Shown: positions 23,555-31,136 of the stretch, in pieces
How positions within the stretch are numbered: position 1 is the stretch's first letter
Layout: each line of letters starts with the position of its first letter
Virus record (IMG/VR): IMGVR_UViG_3300021057_000014
Coordinates: 1 to 50,866 of that record
Source of the DNA: a virus
DNA: 50,866 nucleotides
Strand: one strand, 5' to 3'
The notes under the pieces: model-generated
The model's input: the letters and a program-made list of their open reading frames with translations, nothing else
Database searches by the model: none
What the model was told of the DNA's origin: nothing
Made by a program: the position numbers and the translations under genes

Positions 23555-23701
23555 ATGCCCATCCGAGCGTGTAAGCATTGCGGAACGAAGTTCGATGCCA
23601 ACGTGACGTGGCAAATCTATTGCCCCGGGAAGTTCTGCCGCCAGAAGGCCGCGTACTTCCGCAGGAAGAAGGAGCGGAGAGCCGCGAAGGCTAAGTCCTA
23701 A
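23555..23701 (+). CDS. Small zinc-ribbon protein, 48 aa
   Basis: Preceded by GAGAGGAGC. IRACKHCGTKFDANVTWQIY then CPGKFCRRQKAAYFRRKK gives two CxxC-type pairs (CKHC, CPGKFC), followed by a very basic tail. It is one of three similar tiny proteins in this genome, the others being at 33485-33646 and 39135-39332. They are probably nucleic-acid binders. The role is unknown. Confidence 0.6.
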   Translation: MPIRACKHCGTKFDANVTWQIYCPGKFCRQKAAYFRRKKERRAAKAKS

Positions 23702-23715
23702 GATCGGGAGGAAAG

Positions 23716-24087
23716 ATGGAACCGCAGAGGAGTCCGATATGGATACTCTCAATTGTCGTGTTGTTCTTTGGCGCTCTCCTGGCCTTGGTCATGTTCCAGG
23801 ACGAACTCGGGCTGAATCGTACGCATCCCCACGTTGACTACGGCGTTTACCAAGCAGAGACGGAACAGGAGATGCTTCGGCGTAGGGAGGGACGCCGGTA
23901 CTTCCTGGTTGCGGAGGAACACGCCAAGAAACTGCACAGTCGGCTTGATTGCCCGGAGATACCAAAGCCGAAGTCCGACAAGGAACTCTACGAGCTGGAT
24001 ATCTACTTCATCCACAACAGAAGAGTCGTGAATAAGATGGGGTTCTTTCACGACAGCCTGAACTTCTGCGCCCGCTGCGTAGAGTAA
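23716..24087 (+). CDS. Membrane-anchored protein, 123 aa
   Basis: The N-terminus has a basic/polar start and one membrane helix (WILSIVVLFFGALLALVMFQ, residues 9-28). The rest is charged, with RREGRRYFLVAEEHAKKLHS and DCPEIPKPKSDKELYELDIY, and ends with NFCARCVE. The soluble part probably faces outward. It is the last plus-strand gene of the cluster, ending 8 bases before the convergent ribbon-helix-helix gene. It could be a superinfection or membrane-active protein, but this is speculation. Confidence 0.55.
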   Translation: MEPQRSPIWILSIVVLFFGALLALVMFQDELGLNRTHPHVDYGVYQAETEQEMLRRREGRRYFLVAEEHAKKLHSRLDCPEIPKPKSDKELYELDIYFIHNRRVVNKMGFFHDSLNFCARCVE

Positions 24088-24095
24088 GGAGCGGG

Positions 24096-24275
24096 TCAAA
24101 CCTTCGGCTTCATGAGCCGCGCGGGCTTCTCCAGGAAGTCCAGGTAATACTCGATGGCCCGCTCAATGAGGACGTTCTTCACGACGCCGTTTTTCACGGC
24201 GTAGTCCTGGTAGCGCCGATAGAGTTCGTTACGAATCCTTGCGCTGACGGGAATCCTCGTGCTGTTCATGCCCAT
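24096..24275 (-). CDS. Ribbon-helix-helix-like regulator, 59 aa
   Basis: Too short for many gene callers. MGMNSTRIPVSARIRNELYR has the N-terminal strand (RIPVSARI) and the first helix (RNELYRRYQDYAVKNG), followed by a second helix (KNVLIERAIEYYLDFLEKPA), the Arc/CopG pattern. A second ATG at 24269 is also possible. It follows the large terminase gene by 22 bases on the same strand and converges with the plus cluster. It may regulate late genes. The other such protein lies at 8036-8203. Confidence 0.65.
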   Translation of the reverse strand: MGMNSTRIPVSARIRNELYRRYQDYAVKNGVVKNVLIERAIEYYLDFLEKPARLMKPKV

Positions 24276-24297
24276 TACCCCACCCTCCCCAATCGAT

Positions 24298-25938
24298 TCA
24301 CATTCGTAGCCTCATCCCCTCCAGGGGATCTACGGGCCTATCGTCATCGCCGGTGTTGATGTCGTCTCGGTGAGGCGTAGCGCCTATCGGGCCGCTCTCC
24401 TGCCCCAGGATGTCATAGAGCGCCCCGCGCCCGTGCATGGCCTCCGCAATCGCCACCGCCGCCGCCGTCACGTCCATCTGGTCGTCGTGGCTGGCGTTGG
24501 GGAATACGGTCAGCTCCTTCATGTAGTCCCCGAGCCAGGGCGCATAGGTCGGGACGAAGAACCGCCCGTCGGCCATGAGAGGAGTCGCGCCGTAAGCGCG
24601 CGCCACCTTGTCCTTGTCGATCCGGTAGATGGCGTCTTCCTTCTGGCTGATCTCACGCACAGGGTAGCCCTTGCGGAGGAGGCTTTGAGCGATGGAGAGC
24701 TGGAAGCCGATGGTCTCCACCGCGATGAACGAAAACTTCCAATGCTGATGTACCGCGACGATTTGCTTCTCGATGTCCGGGCCCTCGATCCGGTCCCTCC
24801 AGAGATCGAGCAGGACGAGGTATGTTCCCCGATGGTGCGCGAAGGCTGCCCAAGCCGCGATCACCGTGTAGTCGGGATCGGCCTTCTCGGTGTCCTTGGT
24901 GGTAAGCGCGAGGTCCACCGTAGCGAAGCGGAGGCAGTCCATCGGGCGGAACCGGAACTCCTTGAGGTCCACCCACTCCTCGTCCCGCTCGTAGGAGCGA
25001 ATCCAGGCGCGCTTGATGATGCCGCCTTCGCTCGGGCTGGGCTCCTGGTCGAGCTGGCCGCTCGCCCCGTAAGGCCCGAGACGCTTCTTGAGATTGTCCA
25101 CGGACTCGCGGGAGAAGCGGTTCCGGTCGAGCAGCTCCCCTTCCCTCTCGCGCGGGTCCGACCAGCCGATGCTCGTCGTGCAACGCGAGGAGGGGTGGAA
25201 CTCCATCGGCAGCTTGAGGTGCACCCATCCGCCTTGCCGAAGCGCGTGCCCAGTGATGTCGCTCTCGTGGGTGCGCTGCTGGATGATGACCTCGGCGTAG
25301 CTGTTGGGATCGTTCCCTCGGGTGGACCACTGCAGGTCAAACCACGTCAGCGTACTCTCGCGCTGGACTTCGGACTCCATCTGGGTCGCATCGTTCGGGT
25401 CGTCGAGGACAAGGCGATCGCCCCCGCGCCCCGTCACCGTGCCGCCCACGGAGGTCGCCACCATGAAGCCGAGAGAGGTATTCTGGAACTCGTGCTTGAC
25501 GTTCTGATCGGTGGATAGCGTGACGTGGGGCCACCGCTTTTGAAACCATTCCGACTCGATGATGAGCCGCCGCCGGACGCTATCGCGGAAGGAGAGGTTC
25601 TGCGCGTAGCTGGCGAACATGGAGCGGATCGCGGGATTCCGCGTCCACTCCCAGCAGGGCCAGAGGACCGAGACGATGCTGGATTTCCCCGTGCGCGGAG
25701 GGACGTTGATGATGAGCTTCCGGATCTTCCCCTCGGTCACGGCCTGGAGGTGAAGACAGATCGCCTCCAGGTGCCAATTCCACTTGAGGGGCGTCGCGGG
25801 CTCGATGAGGTGCCACGCTTGTTTCACGAACTCCGCAAGCGAGCGCCTACAGAGTTCCGCTTCAACCCTCAATAGCTCTCGGCTCAACTCCTCGGTCGAG
25901 CTTGGCAAGAAGCGCCTGATAGCCTCTAAGTTCGTCAT
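24298..25938 (-). CDS. terL: Terminase large subunit
   Basis: A 546-residue packaging motor. The ATPase has Walker A in KLIINVPPRTGKSSIVSVLW (residues about 80-100) and SVGGTVTGRGGDRLVLDDPN holding the Walker B-like acidic pair. The nuclease region has LRFATVDLALTTKDTEKADPDYTVIAAW (first Asp) and DDQMDVTAAAVAIAEAM near the C-terminus. It translocates DNA into the prohead through the portal and makes the packaging cuts. Its start overlaps the end of the small subunit gene by 77 bases, longer than elsewhere in the genome, suggesting coupled synthesis of the two subunits. Confidence 0.92.
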   Translation of the reverse strand: MTNLEAIRRFLPSSTEELSRELLRVEAELCRRSLAEFVKQAWHLIEPATPLKWNWHLEAICLHLQAVTEGKIRKLIINVPPRTGKSSIVSVLWPCWEWTRNPAIRSMFASYAQNLSFRDSVRRRLIIESEWFQKRWPHVTLSTDQNVKHEFQNTSLGFMVATSVGGTVTGRGGDRLVLDDPNDATQMESEVQRESTLTWFDLQWSTRGNDPNSYAEVIIQQRTHESDITGHALRQGGWVHLKLPMEFHPSSRCTTSIGWSDPREREGELLDRNRFSRESVDNLKKRLGPYGASGQLDQEPSPSEGGIIKRAWIRSYERDEEWVDLKEFRFRPMDCLRFATVDLALTTKDTEKADPDYTVIAAWAAFAHHRGTYLVLLDLWRDRIEGPDIEKQIVAVHQHWKFSFIAVETIGFQLSIAQSLLRKGYPVREISQKEDAIYRIDKDKVARAYGATPLMADGRFFVPTYAPWLGDYMKELTVFPNASHDDQMDVTAAAVAIAEAMHGRGALYDILGQESGPIGATPHRDDINTGDDDRPVDPLEGMRLRM

Positions 25939-26302
25939 CGGTCAGATTCAGGATGTTGATGTTGACGTCCCCGTTCCCCGCAAGCGCCGCGCCGTTGAGC
26001 GTAAGGCCGAGTTCGACCTTGCCCTCCAAGCGGTCGAGGATCTCCTTAGCGAAGGGGAACTTGCCCTTCATGGCCTCTTTCACGATCACGCGCGCGAGCA
26101 TTTCGAGGTTAGTTTTCCCCGTGTTCGGGAACTCCTCCATAAGGACCTCGTAGACGGCCTCGCTCAGGGTCTTGCGCTTGGGGCGTCCTTTGGGATTGCC
26201 GGACTGTCCGGGCTTCCACTGGTACGGGCGCAGGGCAGAGACCTTCTTCTCGATGGACGCCTTCCGGTCATTGTTTTCGTACTGCTTTTCAGAGTCCGTC
26301 AT
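25862..26302 (-). CDS. terS: Putative terminase small subunit (DUF5681-type)
   Basis: A 146-residue protein with PYQWKPGQSGNPKGRPKRKT, the hallmark of the DUF5681 family usually encoded next to the large subunit. KTNLEMLARVIVKEAMKGKF and NINILNLTDDELRGYQALLA follow. Small subunits form rings that recognise the packaging site and hand DNA to the large subunit. ATG 26302 overlaps the TGA of the ParB-methyltransferase (ATGA). The phased tract 1.3 kb upstream is a possible packaging site. Confidence is moderate because sequence alone rarely proves small subunits. Confidence 0.7.
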   Translation of the reverse strand: MTDSEKQYENNDRKASIEKKVSALRPYQWKPGQSGNPKGRPKRKTLSEAVYEVLMEEFPNTGKTNLEMLARVIVKEAMKGKFPFAKEILDRLEGKVELGLTLNGAALAGNGDVNINILNLTDDELRGYQALLAKLDRGVEPRAIEG

Positions 26303-27528
26303 GCGATCTCCACCCCCGCGCGGGTGAGGTTCTTGGCCTTGAGGCCGGTGAAGTTCTGCCAGCGTTTCACGACGACATCGGCGTATTTGGGCTCGATCTC
26401 GATGGCGAAGCACTTGCGCCCGAGAGCGTGCGCGGCGATAAGCGTCGTCCCCGTCCCCGCGAAGGGCTCGTAGATATCGTCGCCCTTACCCCCGTGGTTA
26501 CGGATGGGGCGTGCCATGCACTCAAGAGGCTTCTGGGTAGAATGGGTCTTGTCGCTGTCGTCGTACTTAAGGGGGATCTCCCAGAGGGTCGACTGGGAGC
26601 GGTCCCCGCACCACTTGGCGGTTGCGCCCTCCCGGACGGCGTACCAGCACGGCTCATGCTGCCAATGGTAATGCCCGCGCGAGATCGCAAAGCGGGGCTT
26701 CGCCCAGATGATGAGCGTTCTGGGCTTAAAGCCAGCTTCAGTAAGGCCATACATCACATCCGGCACGAACCAAGAAGCGTGCCACACATAGGCGACGTCG
26801 CCTGGAAAATGTTTATAGGCCGCCGACCAGTCCACACGATTGTCATTTGAGACCTGTCCTACGCGGCGAGCCGCGTAGGAAATCGCCCCCTTCTCCGCAG
26901 CCTCGTTACGCCACTCGGGGTCGTACTCCACCCCGTAAGGCGGGTCGGTCACCATGAGGAACGGGATTGCCCCGCCCAGGACGCGCTTGACGTCCTCTTC
27001 CTTCGTGCTGTCCCCGCAGAGGAGCCTATGGGGGCCGAGTTCCCAGAGATCCCCCGGCTGAGTGACGGCTTGCTCGGGGACTTCGGGGAGCGGGTCTTTC
27101 TCCTCCACCTCCCCCGCATGGGTCCAATTGGCGATCTGCTCAAGCTCCTTCTCGGTGAAGCCCGTCAGGGTCACGTCGAGGTTCTTCTGGTCGAATTCGA
27201 GCAGGAGGTCGGCCATTGTGGCGAAGTCCCACTCGGCGAGTTCCGTGATCTTGTTGTCGGCCAGGGTGTAGAGGTCCGCGCGGTCGTCGTCCACGTCGGC
27301 CACGAGGACGGGGACATCGGTAATGCCGTGCTTCTTGAGGGCCTCCAGGCGTCCGTGTCCCGCGAGGATACGGTAGGTATCCTTCTGGACGATGATGGGG
27401 GCGAGATACCCGAAGGCTTCGATGCTGCGCGCGATGGCGTCCACCGCGTGAGCTTTGCGGGGATTCTTGGGCCAGGGCTTGAGCTTGTCCAGCGGAACGG
27501 TTTCGATCTTAGGCGGCGCGATCTGCAT
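26299..27528 (-). CDS. ParB-like nuclease domain fused to a DNA methyltransferase
   Basis: A 409-residue protein. Residues 1-120 are ParB/Srx-like: LDKLKPWPKNPRKAHAVDAI, GYLAPIIVQKDTYRILAGHG, RLEALKKHG. Residues 165-400 are an amino-methyltransferase, with DPPYGVEYDPEWRNEAAEKG (catalytic DPPY), THSTQKPLECMARPI and FAGTGTTLIAAHALGRKC (SAM-binding FxGxGT). It should add N6-adenine or N4-cytosine methyl marks, perhaps guarding phage DNA against host restriction or marking it for packaging. GGGGAAGGGGG precedes the ATG. It heads the terminase operon. Confidence 0.88.
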   Translation of the reverse strand: MQIAPPKIETVPLDKLKPWPKNPRKAHAVDAIARSIEAFGYLAPIIVQKDTYRILAGHGRLEALKKHGITDVPVLVADVDDDRADLYTLADNKITELAEWDFATMADLLLEFDQKNLDVTLTGFTEKELEQIANWTHAGEVEEKDPLPEVPEQAVTQPGDLWELGPHRLLCGDSTKEEDVKRVLGGAIPFLMVTDPPYGVEYDPEWRNEAAEKGAISYAARRVGQVSNDNRVDWSAAYKHFPGDVAYVWHASWFVPDVMYGLTEAGFKPRTLIIWAKPRFAISRGHYHWQHEPCWYAVREGATAKWCGDRSQSTLWEIPLKYDDSDKTHSTQKPLECMARPIRNHGGKGDDIYEPFAGTGTTLIAAHALGRKCFAIEIEPKYADVVVKRWQNFTGLKAKNLTRAGVEIA

Positions 27529-27591
27529 TAAGATTCCCCCTTCCCCAAATGGGCCATACCCTTATCCTATCCAATTCCCTGAGCAAAAAAA

Positions 27592-28062
27592 CTGCCGTTG
27601 CACCACACAACATAGCCTTTGCCACGCGCTGCCCAGCCGAGCAATGCCGTCGTCCCACGAAGCGGAACGATGCCGTTGCCGTACCCGACAGTGCCACGCA
27701 GTACCATTGCCTCGCGTTGCTCTACTTGGCTTTGCCACGGCTACGCTCAACACTGCCTCTGCAAAACATAACAGCACTGGGCCGTCGCTCTGCTGTTCAG
27801 CGCGCCACCCTACAACGCAGGGCCACCGCATCACACTACCGCGCCTCTGCCAGACCTAGCGCAACGCCACAATACCGCTGCCTTGCTCAACGTCACATTA
27901 CCCTCGCGATGCTAAGCGTCACCACCGCGCGGCTTTACATGGCGCAGCCACCGCTTCGCCTTACACGGCGATACCATCGCCCCACCCTGCGGATCATCAC
28001 GTTGCCTTAGCTGCACAGTGCTACGCCTTGCCCGCGCAATGCAACACTCAGCGCCGCGCTAC
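27592..28062. repeat. Helically phased 5.2-bp quasi-repeat tract (non-coding, about 470 bp)
   Basis: No gene fits here. Reading the plus strand, a purine followed by C recurs at fixed 5-bp steps with a 6-bp step inserted after every 4-8 units, from 27595 to 28062. By hand count, 90 intervals span 467 bp (mean 5.19 bp), and 88 of 91 expected positions have the RC dinucleotide. The three exceptions are at about 652, 798 and 995 in the last three digits. Two steps equal about 10.4 bp, one turn of B-DNA. The tract starts at the TAG of the 209-residue gene and ends next to a seven-A run at 27585-27591. Because it has few stops, several false reading frames cross it. Confidence 0.85.
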
Positions 28063-28692
28063 CTATGCGCTCTTCGTGAACTCCAACTTGAAATCCGCCC
28101 GCCCCCACCCGGCGTTACGCCACTGCCCGAAGCCCTTCCCGTCGCGCCCGTACTCCAAGCACGCCTCGATGATCCGCTCCGGGTGCTTGAACGGATGCCC
28201 GTCGTAGATGCGGAGAGAGCAATCGAGATATGTCCCCGCGTTCACGAACTCCGAGAGAGCGAGGCTGACGCGCGGCCCCTGCATGGTCATGGCCCGGAGG
28301 GGGCGCTCGTGGACACCGTGCGGGTCCTTGATGGCCGAACCGTCAGCAGCCTTGAGGTAGAGCCGCCGGGGCGTGATGAAGAGGTAGTTGTCGAGCTTGC
28401 TCCGGAGGTTCTTCTCGCCCAGCATGTCCTTCAGGATGTTCGACGCCTCCTTGAAGAAGCCCTTGATGGAGTAGTCGTAGAGGAAGAGCCCCTGCGCGTC
28501 TCGGTGGAAGCCCGTGCAGCCTTTCTTCTCGTCCACCTCGGGGAGCGTCTCGACCTCGCTCTCGGTCTCGGAGAGCGCGTCGGCGCGCTTGACCTTCAGG
28601 CTCTCGATGTACTTGGAGTAGATGTCCGCGCTCAGGGGAGCCGACCCGAGCAGGGGCTCGATGAACGTCAACCGGACCTTCGCATCAATCAC
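28063..28692 (-). CDS. Phage protein with RAMP-like C-terminal glycine loop, 209 aa
   Basis: Starts at GTG 28692 with AAGGAGG 6 bases upstream, overlapping the previous stop. KVRLTFIEPLLGSAPLSADI (residues 5-24) is a strand-loop typical of the family. KKGCTGFHRDAQGLFLYDYSIKGFFKEASN (about 58-87) is the most conserved-looking block, and YGRDGKGFGQWRNAGWGRAD is a glycine-rich loop near the end. From memory I know similar proteins in phages of anaerobic Firmicutes, with no established function. The G-rich loop and ferredoxin-like pattern recall RAMP/Cas7-type RNA-binding proteins, which is an inference. The phased tract begins right at its stop codon. Confidence 0.65.
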   Translation of the reverse strand: MIDAKVRLTFIEPLLGSAPLSADIYSKYIESLKVKRADALSETESEVETLPEVDEKKGCTGFHRDAQGLFLYDYSIKGFFKEASNILKDMLGEKNLRSKLDNYLFITPRRLYLKAADGSAIKDPHGVHERPLRAMTMQGPRVSLALSEFVNAGTYLDCSLRIYDGHPFKHPERIIEACLEYGRDGKGFGQWRNAGWGRADFKLEFTKSA

Positions 28693-30058
28693 AAAGCGCC
28701 TCCTTCAACATGGGCCGGACATGGCCCGCCTCTATTTCCTTCTCCACAAACTCTCGCGTGATGAATCCCGCCTCGATGGCGGCGCGCAGCTCGTCCAGCC
28801 AGAGGTGCTCCAGGGGATTTCCCTCTACGGCCCAAGGCTGGGTGCCCAGGTCGGTGTAATGGAGGATCGCGGTCTTCCCTGGGTGGTGGTATTCAAGGGA
28901 GTTCCAAGCGCGGTCAAGCGGCTGCTGCTTGATATCCACGATCCCGCGCAGCTCCAGAAGATCCCGATAGGTCGTCTCTCCCGCGTCCAGGGCGTCAACG
29001 ATCAGGTCGATGTCCCAGCGAACTTTGTTGCAATCGAGGAGCATCATGGCCGAACGCACTCCCGGACGATTCCCGTGAGGGACGCCGTAGGGCTGCTCGA
29101 CGGTGAGGGCATCGGCCCCGCACATGGGAGCCGTCCAGAGCCACCGGAAGTCCTGGAGCGCCAGCATATCGGAGTCGAGGTAGATCGCCCGGCCTTTGTA
29201 GCCCGCGAGGGCCGGGGCCTGGAAGCGTTGAAAGCTGAACGCCGTCCGGGGACGATTCTCGGGACGCTTGGGGAGCCGGACCGGAGGCGCAGCCTCGTAC
29301 ATCTGGACGACCTCCGTCGTAATGCTCGCGCGTCTGCGGATCGAGAACTCCAGCACCTTAGCCGGGAGAGCTTCCCGGCGGCTCGCTCCGATGTAGACGC
29401 GGATCGGGGAGTCGCAGCCGAGAGGCGCGAAGTCCACGCCGGTCTTGAACAGCACCCCCGCCACGTCCTCGAACTGCTTGTCAAAGCTCAGCTCCCCGTT
29501 GGCGAGGAGGGTCGTCTGCTCCAGGTCTTTGAAGGCATTCGCATAGGTGATACCCCCGTCGATCCCGAGGGTGCGGATCGTCTTGACTCCGGCCTGGGCG
29601 AGGAGGTTCACCACGCCCGCCGTCGTGTAGCGCCGATGCCGGATCGTGGGATACTTCCCCCGCCCCCGCTGGATGCGTGACCCTGCGGTGTCGTACCAGA
29701 GGACGCGCTCCTCCTTAGCCATGCGCTTGAGGGCGGGGATCTTCTCGGAGAGCGTTTCGAGCGTCTCGACGGTCGGCTGGGCTTTGTAGTAGGGATTCCA
29801 GGGCATGATGAGAAACTTAGCGTTCCTCTTGATGACCTCTCCATAGGCGTCCACGATGTCGTAGTCAGCGATATGGGAGAAGTAAACCGGGATTTCGCGT
29901 GCGACGTGGTTCATGCCGACGACGTTGAATGGGAAACCGAAATCAGCGACTCTCTCGGGGGCAAAACTCGGCCCCTTCCCGACGATGAGCCAAGGGCAAT
30001 AGTCACGCCCCCAATTCATCCAGTCGAAGAAGTTCAGACGATCCCAGGGAATGCCCAT
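28685..30058 (-). CDS. MptE-like domain fused to a GT8-type glycosyltransferase
   Basis: A 457-residue two-domain protein. Residues 1-220 are MptE/DUF115-like: CPWLIVGKGPSFAPERVADF, VVGMNHVAREIPVYFSHIAD, TIRTLGIDGGITYANAFKDL. Residues 225-450 are GT8-like: SPIRVYIGASRREALPAKVL, GYKGRAIYLDSDMLALQDFR (with its DxD, DSD) and PGKTAILHYTDLGTQPWAVE, including the second metal-binding His. It should transfer a sugar to an acceptor, perhaps one handled by the first domain. It is far from the main glycan locus and belongs to the early transcript. ATG 30058 overlaps the upstream TAA. Confidence 0.8.
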   Translation of the reverse strand: MGIPWDRLNFFDWMNWGRDYCPWLIVGKGPSFAPERVADFGFPFNVVGMNHVAREIPVYFSHIADYDIVDAYGEVIKRNAKFLIMPWNPYYKAQPTVETLETLSEKIPALKRMAKEERVLWYDTAGSRIQRGRGKYPTIRHRRYTTAGVVNLLAQAGVKTIRTLGIDGGITYANAFKDLEQTTLLANGELSFDKQFEDVAGVLFKTGVDFAPLGCDSPIRVYIGASRREALPAKVLEFSIRRRASITTEVVQMYEAAPPVRLPKRPENRPRTAFSFQRFQAPALAGYKGRAIYLDSDMLALQDFRWLWTAPMCGADALTVEQPYGVPHGNRPGVRSAMMLLDCNKVRWDIDLIVDALDAGETTYRDLLELRGIVDIKQQPLDRAWNSLEYHHPGKTAILHYTDLGTQPWAVEGNPLEHLWLDELRAAIEAGFITREFVEKEIEAGHVRPMLKEALCD

Positions 30059-30237
30059 TAATGCCAGTCCCGTACAACAGAGAGCACCTCGCACTTGGGG
30101 CAATGGCTCCACTTGCCACGAGTGTCGAACCCATGCGCCTGTTCGTTGTGGCACTCAATCTCCCACTTGATTCCGTGTAATAGCTGCACGATGTGTTCGA
30201 GCAGCAGCTCGACGCGTCTCTGGTCGTTAGCCATCAT
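30058..30237 (-). CDS. Small Cys/His protein, 59 aa
   Basis: Absent from a length-filtered gene list but well supported: its ATG directly follows the upstream TGA and its TAA overlaps the next ATG (TAATG). MMANDQRRVELLLEHIVQLL is a helix, then EIECHNEQAHGFDTRGKWSH and CPKCEVLSVVRD give C...H...H.CPKC, a likely zinc site. Function unknown. Confidence 0.6.
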   Translation of the reverse strand: MMANDQRRVELLLEHIVQLLHGIKWEIECHNEQAHGFDTRGKWSHCPKCEVLSVVRDWH

Positions 30238-30450
30238 TCACCCCCTCGACGCTTCATTCTCAGCCAACTGAGCCTTCACCCACGCCAGCAGCTTCTTGCC
30301 TCTGCCCATGACGATCATCTGCTTGGGGGAGACATCGCCTAGGTGCGGATTCTTAGCGTTCATCCAGGCGTGTGCCCTCAAGACATCGCCATTGAAGAAG
30401 GCGAAGACGAGGCGCTCAATGGCTTCCACGCTAACCTCTTCGTTACTCAT
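30238..30450 (-). CDS. MbcA/ParS/Xre-type toxin-binding domain protein, 70 aa
   Basis: From ATG 30450, which overlaps the TAA of the upstream gene. An upstream GTG at 30492 is possible. FAFFNGDVLRAHAWMNAKNP, HLGDVSPKQMIVMGRGKKLL and AWVKAQLAENE match the C-terminal toxin-binding domain (DUF2384) of antitoxins of the MbcTA/ParTS type. Such antitoxins neutralise NAD-acting toxins. No toxin partner or DNA-binding domain is present here, so a lone domain could act as a decoy antitoxin against a host toxin-antitoxin defence. Confidence 0.65.
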   Translation of the reverse strand: MSNEEVSVEAIERLVFAFFNGDVLRAHAWMNAKNPHLGDVSPKQMIVMGRGKKLLAWVKAQLAENEASRG

Positions 30451-30613
30451 CATCCCAGCAATGACATCTGTCACCCCTATACTCCCGACCACACCAGACG
30501 CAGTACTCCGACATTATGATGTCAAACGCAATCTCACGCTGGACGGTGGTCAGGCCCTTGAGGTACTCCAAGAACAGAGTCACCTCGTCAGGCTTGGAGA
30601 TCATCATTCCCAT
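30443..30613 (-). CDS. Small zinc-ribbon protein, 56 aa
   Basis: From ATG 30613 (alternatives 30607 and 30604). ISKPDEVTLFLEYLKGLTTV is a helix. CVWCGREYRGDRCHCWDDE at the end gives CxxC...CxC, a compact zinc-binding tail seen in many tiny phage proteins. Its stop overlaps the start of the antitoxin-like gene, so the two are probably co-translated. Confidence 0.6.
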   Translation of the reverse strand: MGMMISKPDEVTLFLEYLKGLTTVQREIAFDIIMSEYCVWCGREYRGDRCHCWDDE

Positions 30614-30627
30614 CACCCCCTAGACGC

Positions 30628-30909
30628 CTAATTGTCCTGACCCTCAGTACGGAACTCATACCAGACCATCTTGATTGGGAAGTCGCCCTTGAACCTCACA
30701 CGCCTGATCTGCACCTCTGGCAGCGACTTATCCTTGCGCAGGAGATGTACGAGCCGCTCCCGCTGCCACTCATGCCGCAACACTGTCTTACTGCGCCTCG
30801 AATTACACCGCCTTGGACGGTGGAGCCTTCGTAACATATCCGGCGCTCCCGTAGGCCGCTCTCCGTACTTCACAAGGCGACGCCAGTAGCCCTTGGCGCA
30901 GCACACCAT
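30628..30909 (-). CDS. Basic hypothetical protein, 93 aa
   Basis: The chosen ATG at 30909 follows the previous stop by 8 bases. MVCCAKGYWRRLVKYGERPT opens a strongly basic protein (RRLHRPRRCNSRRSKTVLRH) ending in a beta-like RVRFKGDFPIKMVWYEFRTE. It may bind nucleic acid. Not recognised. Confidence 0.5.
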   Translation of the reverse strand: MVCCAKGYWRRLVKYGERPTGAPDMLRRLHRPRRCNSRRSKTVLRHEWQRERLVHLLRKDKSLPEVQIRRVRFKGDFPIKMVWYEFRTEGQDN

Positions 30910-30917
30910 TGAGCCTT

Positions 30918-31136
30918 TCACGCCTTCCCCTCCAGAGCTTTCTGCGCCAGATGGAGAACCTTGCAGATGTCGGCAGCGCAGTAAGCGCGGAAGCTTTCCG
31001 CGCACACAGGTTCGCTCCCTGGGCCAATGACATTGAGGATTTGCCTCAGCGCGTCCCGGTAGCGGTCACGCTCGGCTTGGATGTCCCTCATGAGGTCCAG
31101 CACTTGATAGACTGCTCTCTCCTCTGGTGTCGTCAT
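30918..31136 (-). CDS. Small coiled-coil protein, 72 aa (ERDRYR family)
   Basis: A helical protein with QAERDRYRDALRQILNVIGP, then CAESFRAYCAADICKVLHLA and a QKALEGKA end. The same ERDRYR-AL...LAQ-ALEGK framework is encoded at 31450-31623, and the DNA around both 3' ends is nearly identical, so the pair arose by duplication. The ATG overlaps the stop of the upstream gene. Function unknown. Confidence 0.6.
   Translation of the reverse strand: MTTPEERAVYQVLDLMRDIQAERDRYRDALRQILNVIGPGSEPVCAESFRAYCAADICKVLHLAQKALEGKA

Noticed and set aside
27585-27591. T run on the minus strand after the phased tract as a terminator
   Set aside because: No stable hairpin directly precedes it, so a standard terminator is not supported.
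27455-28010. Two long plus-strand frames and two minus-strand frames over the phased tract
   Set aside because: They are open because the tract rarely forms stop codons. No ribosome binding site, and several overlapping frames are open at once.
27592-28062. CRISPR array
   Set aside because: No identical repeats and no spacers of constant length. The signal is a two-base anchor every 5-6 bp.
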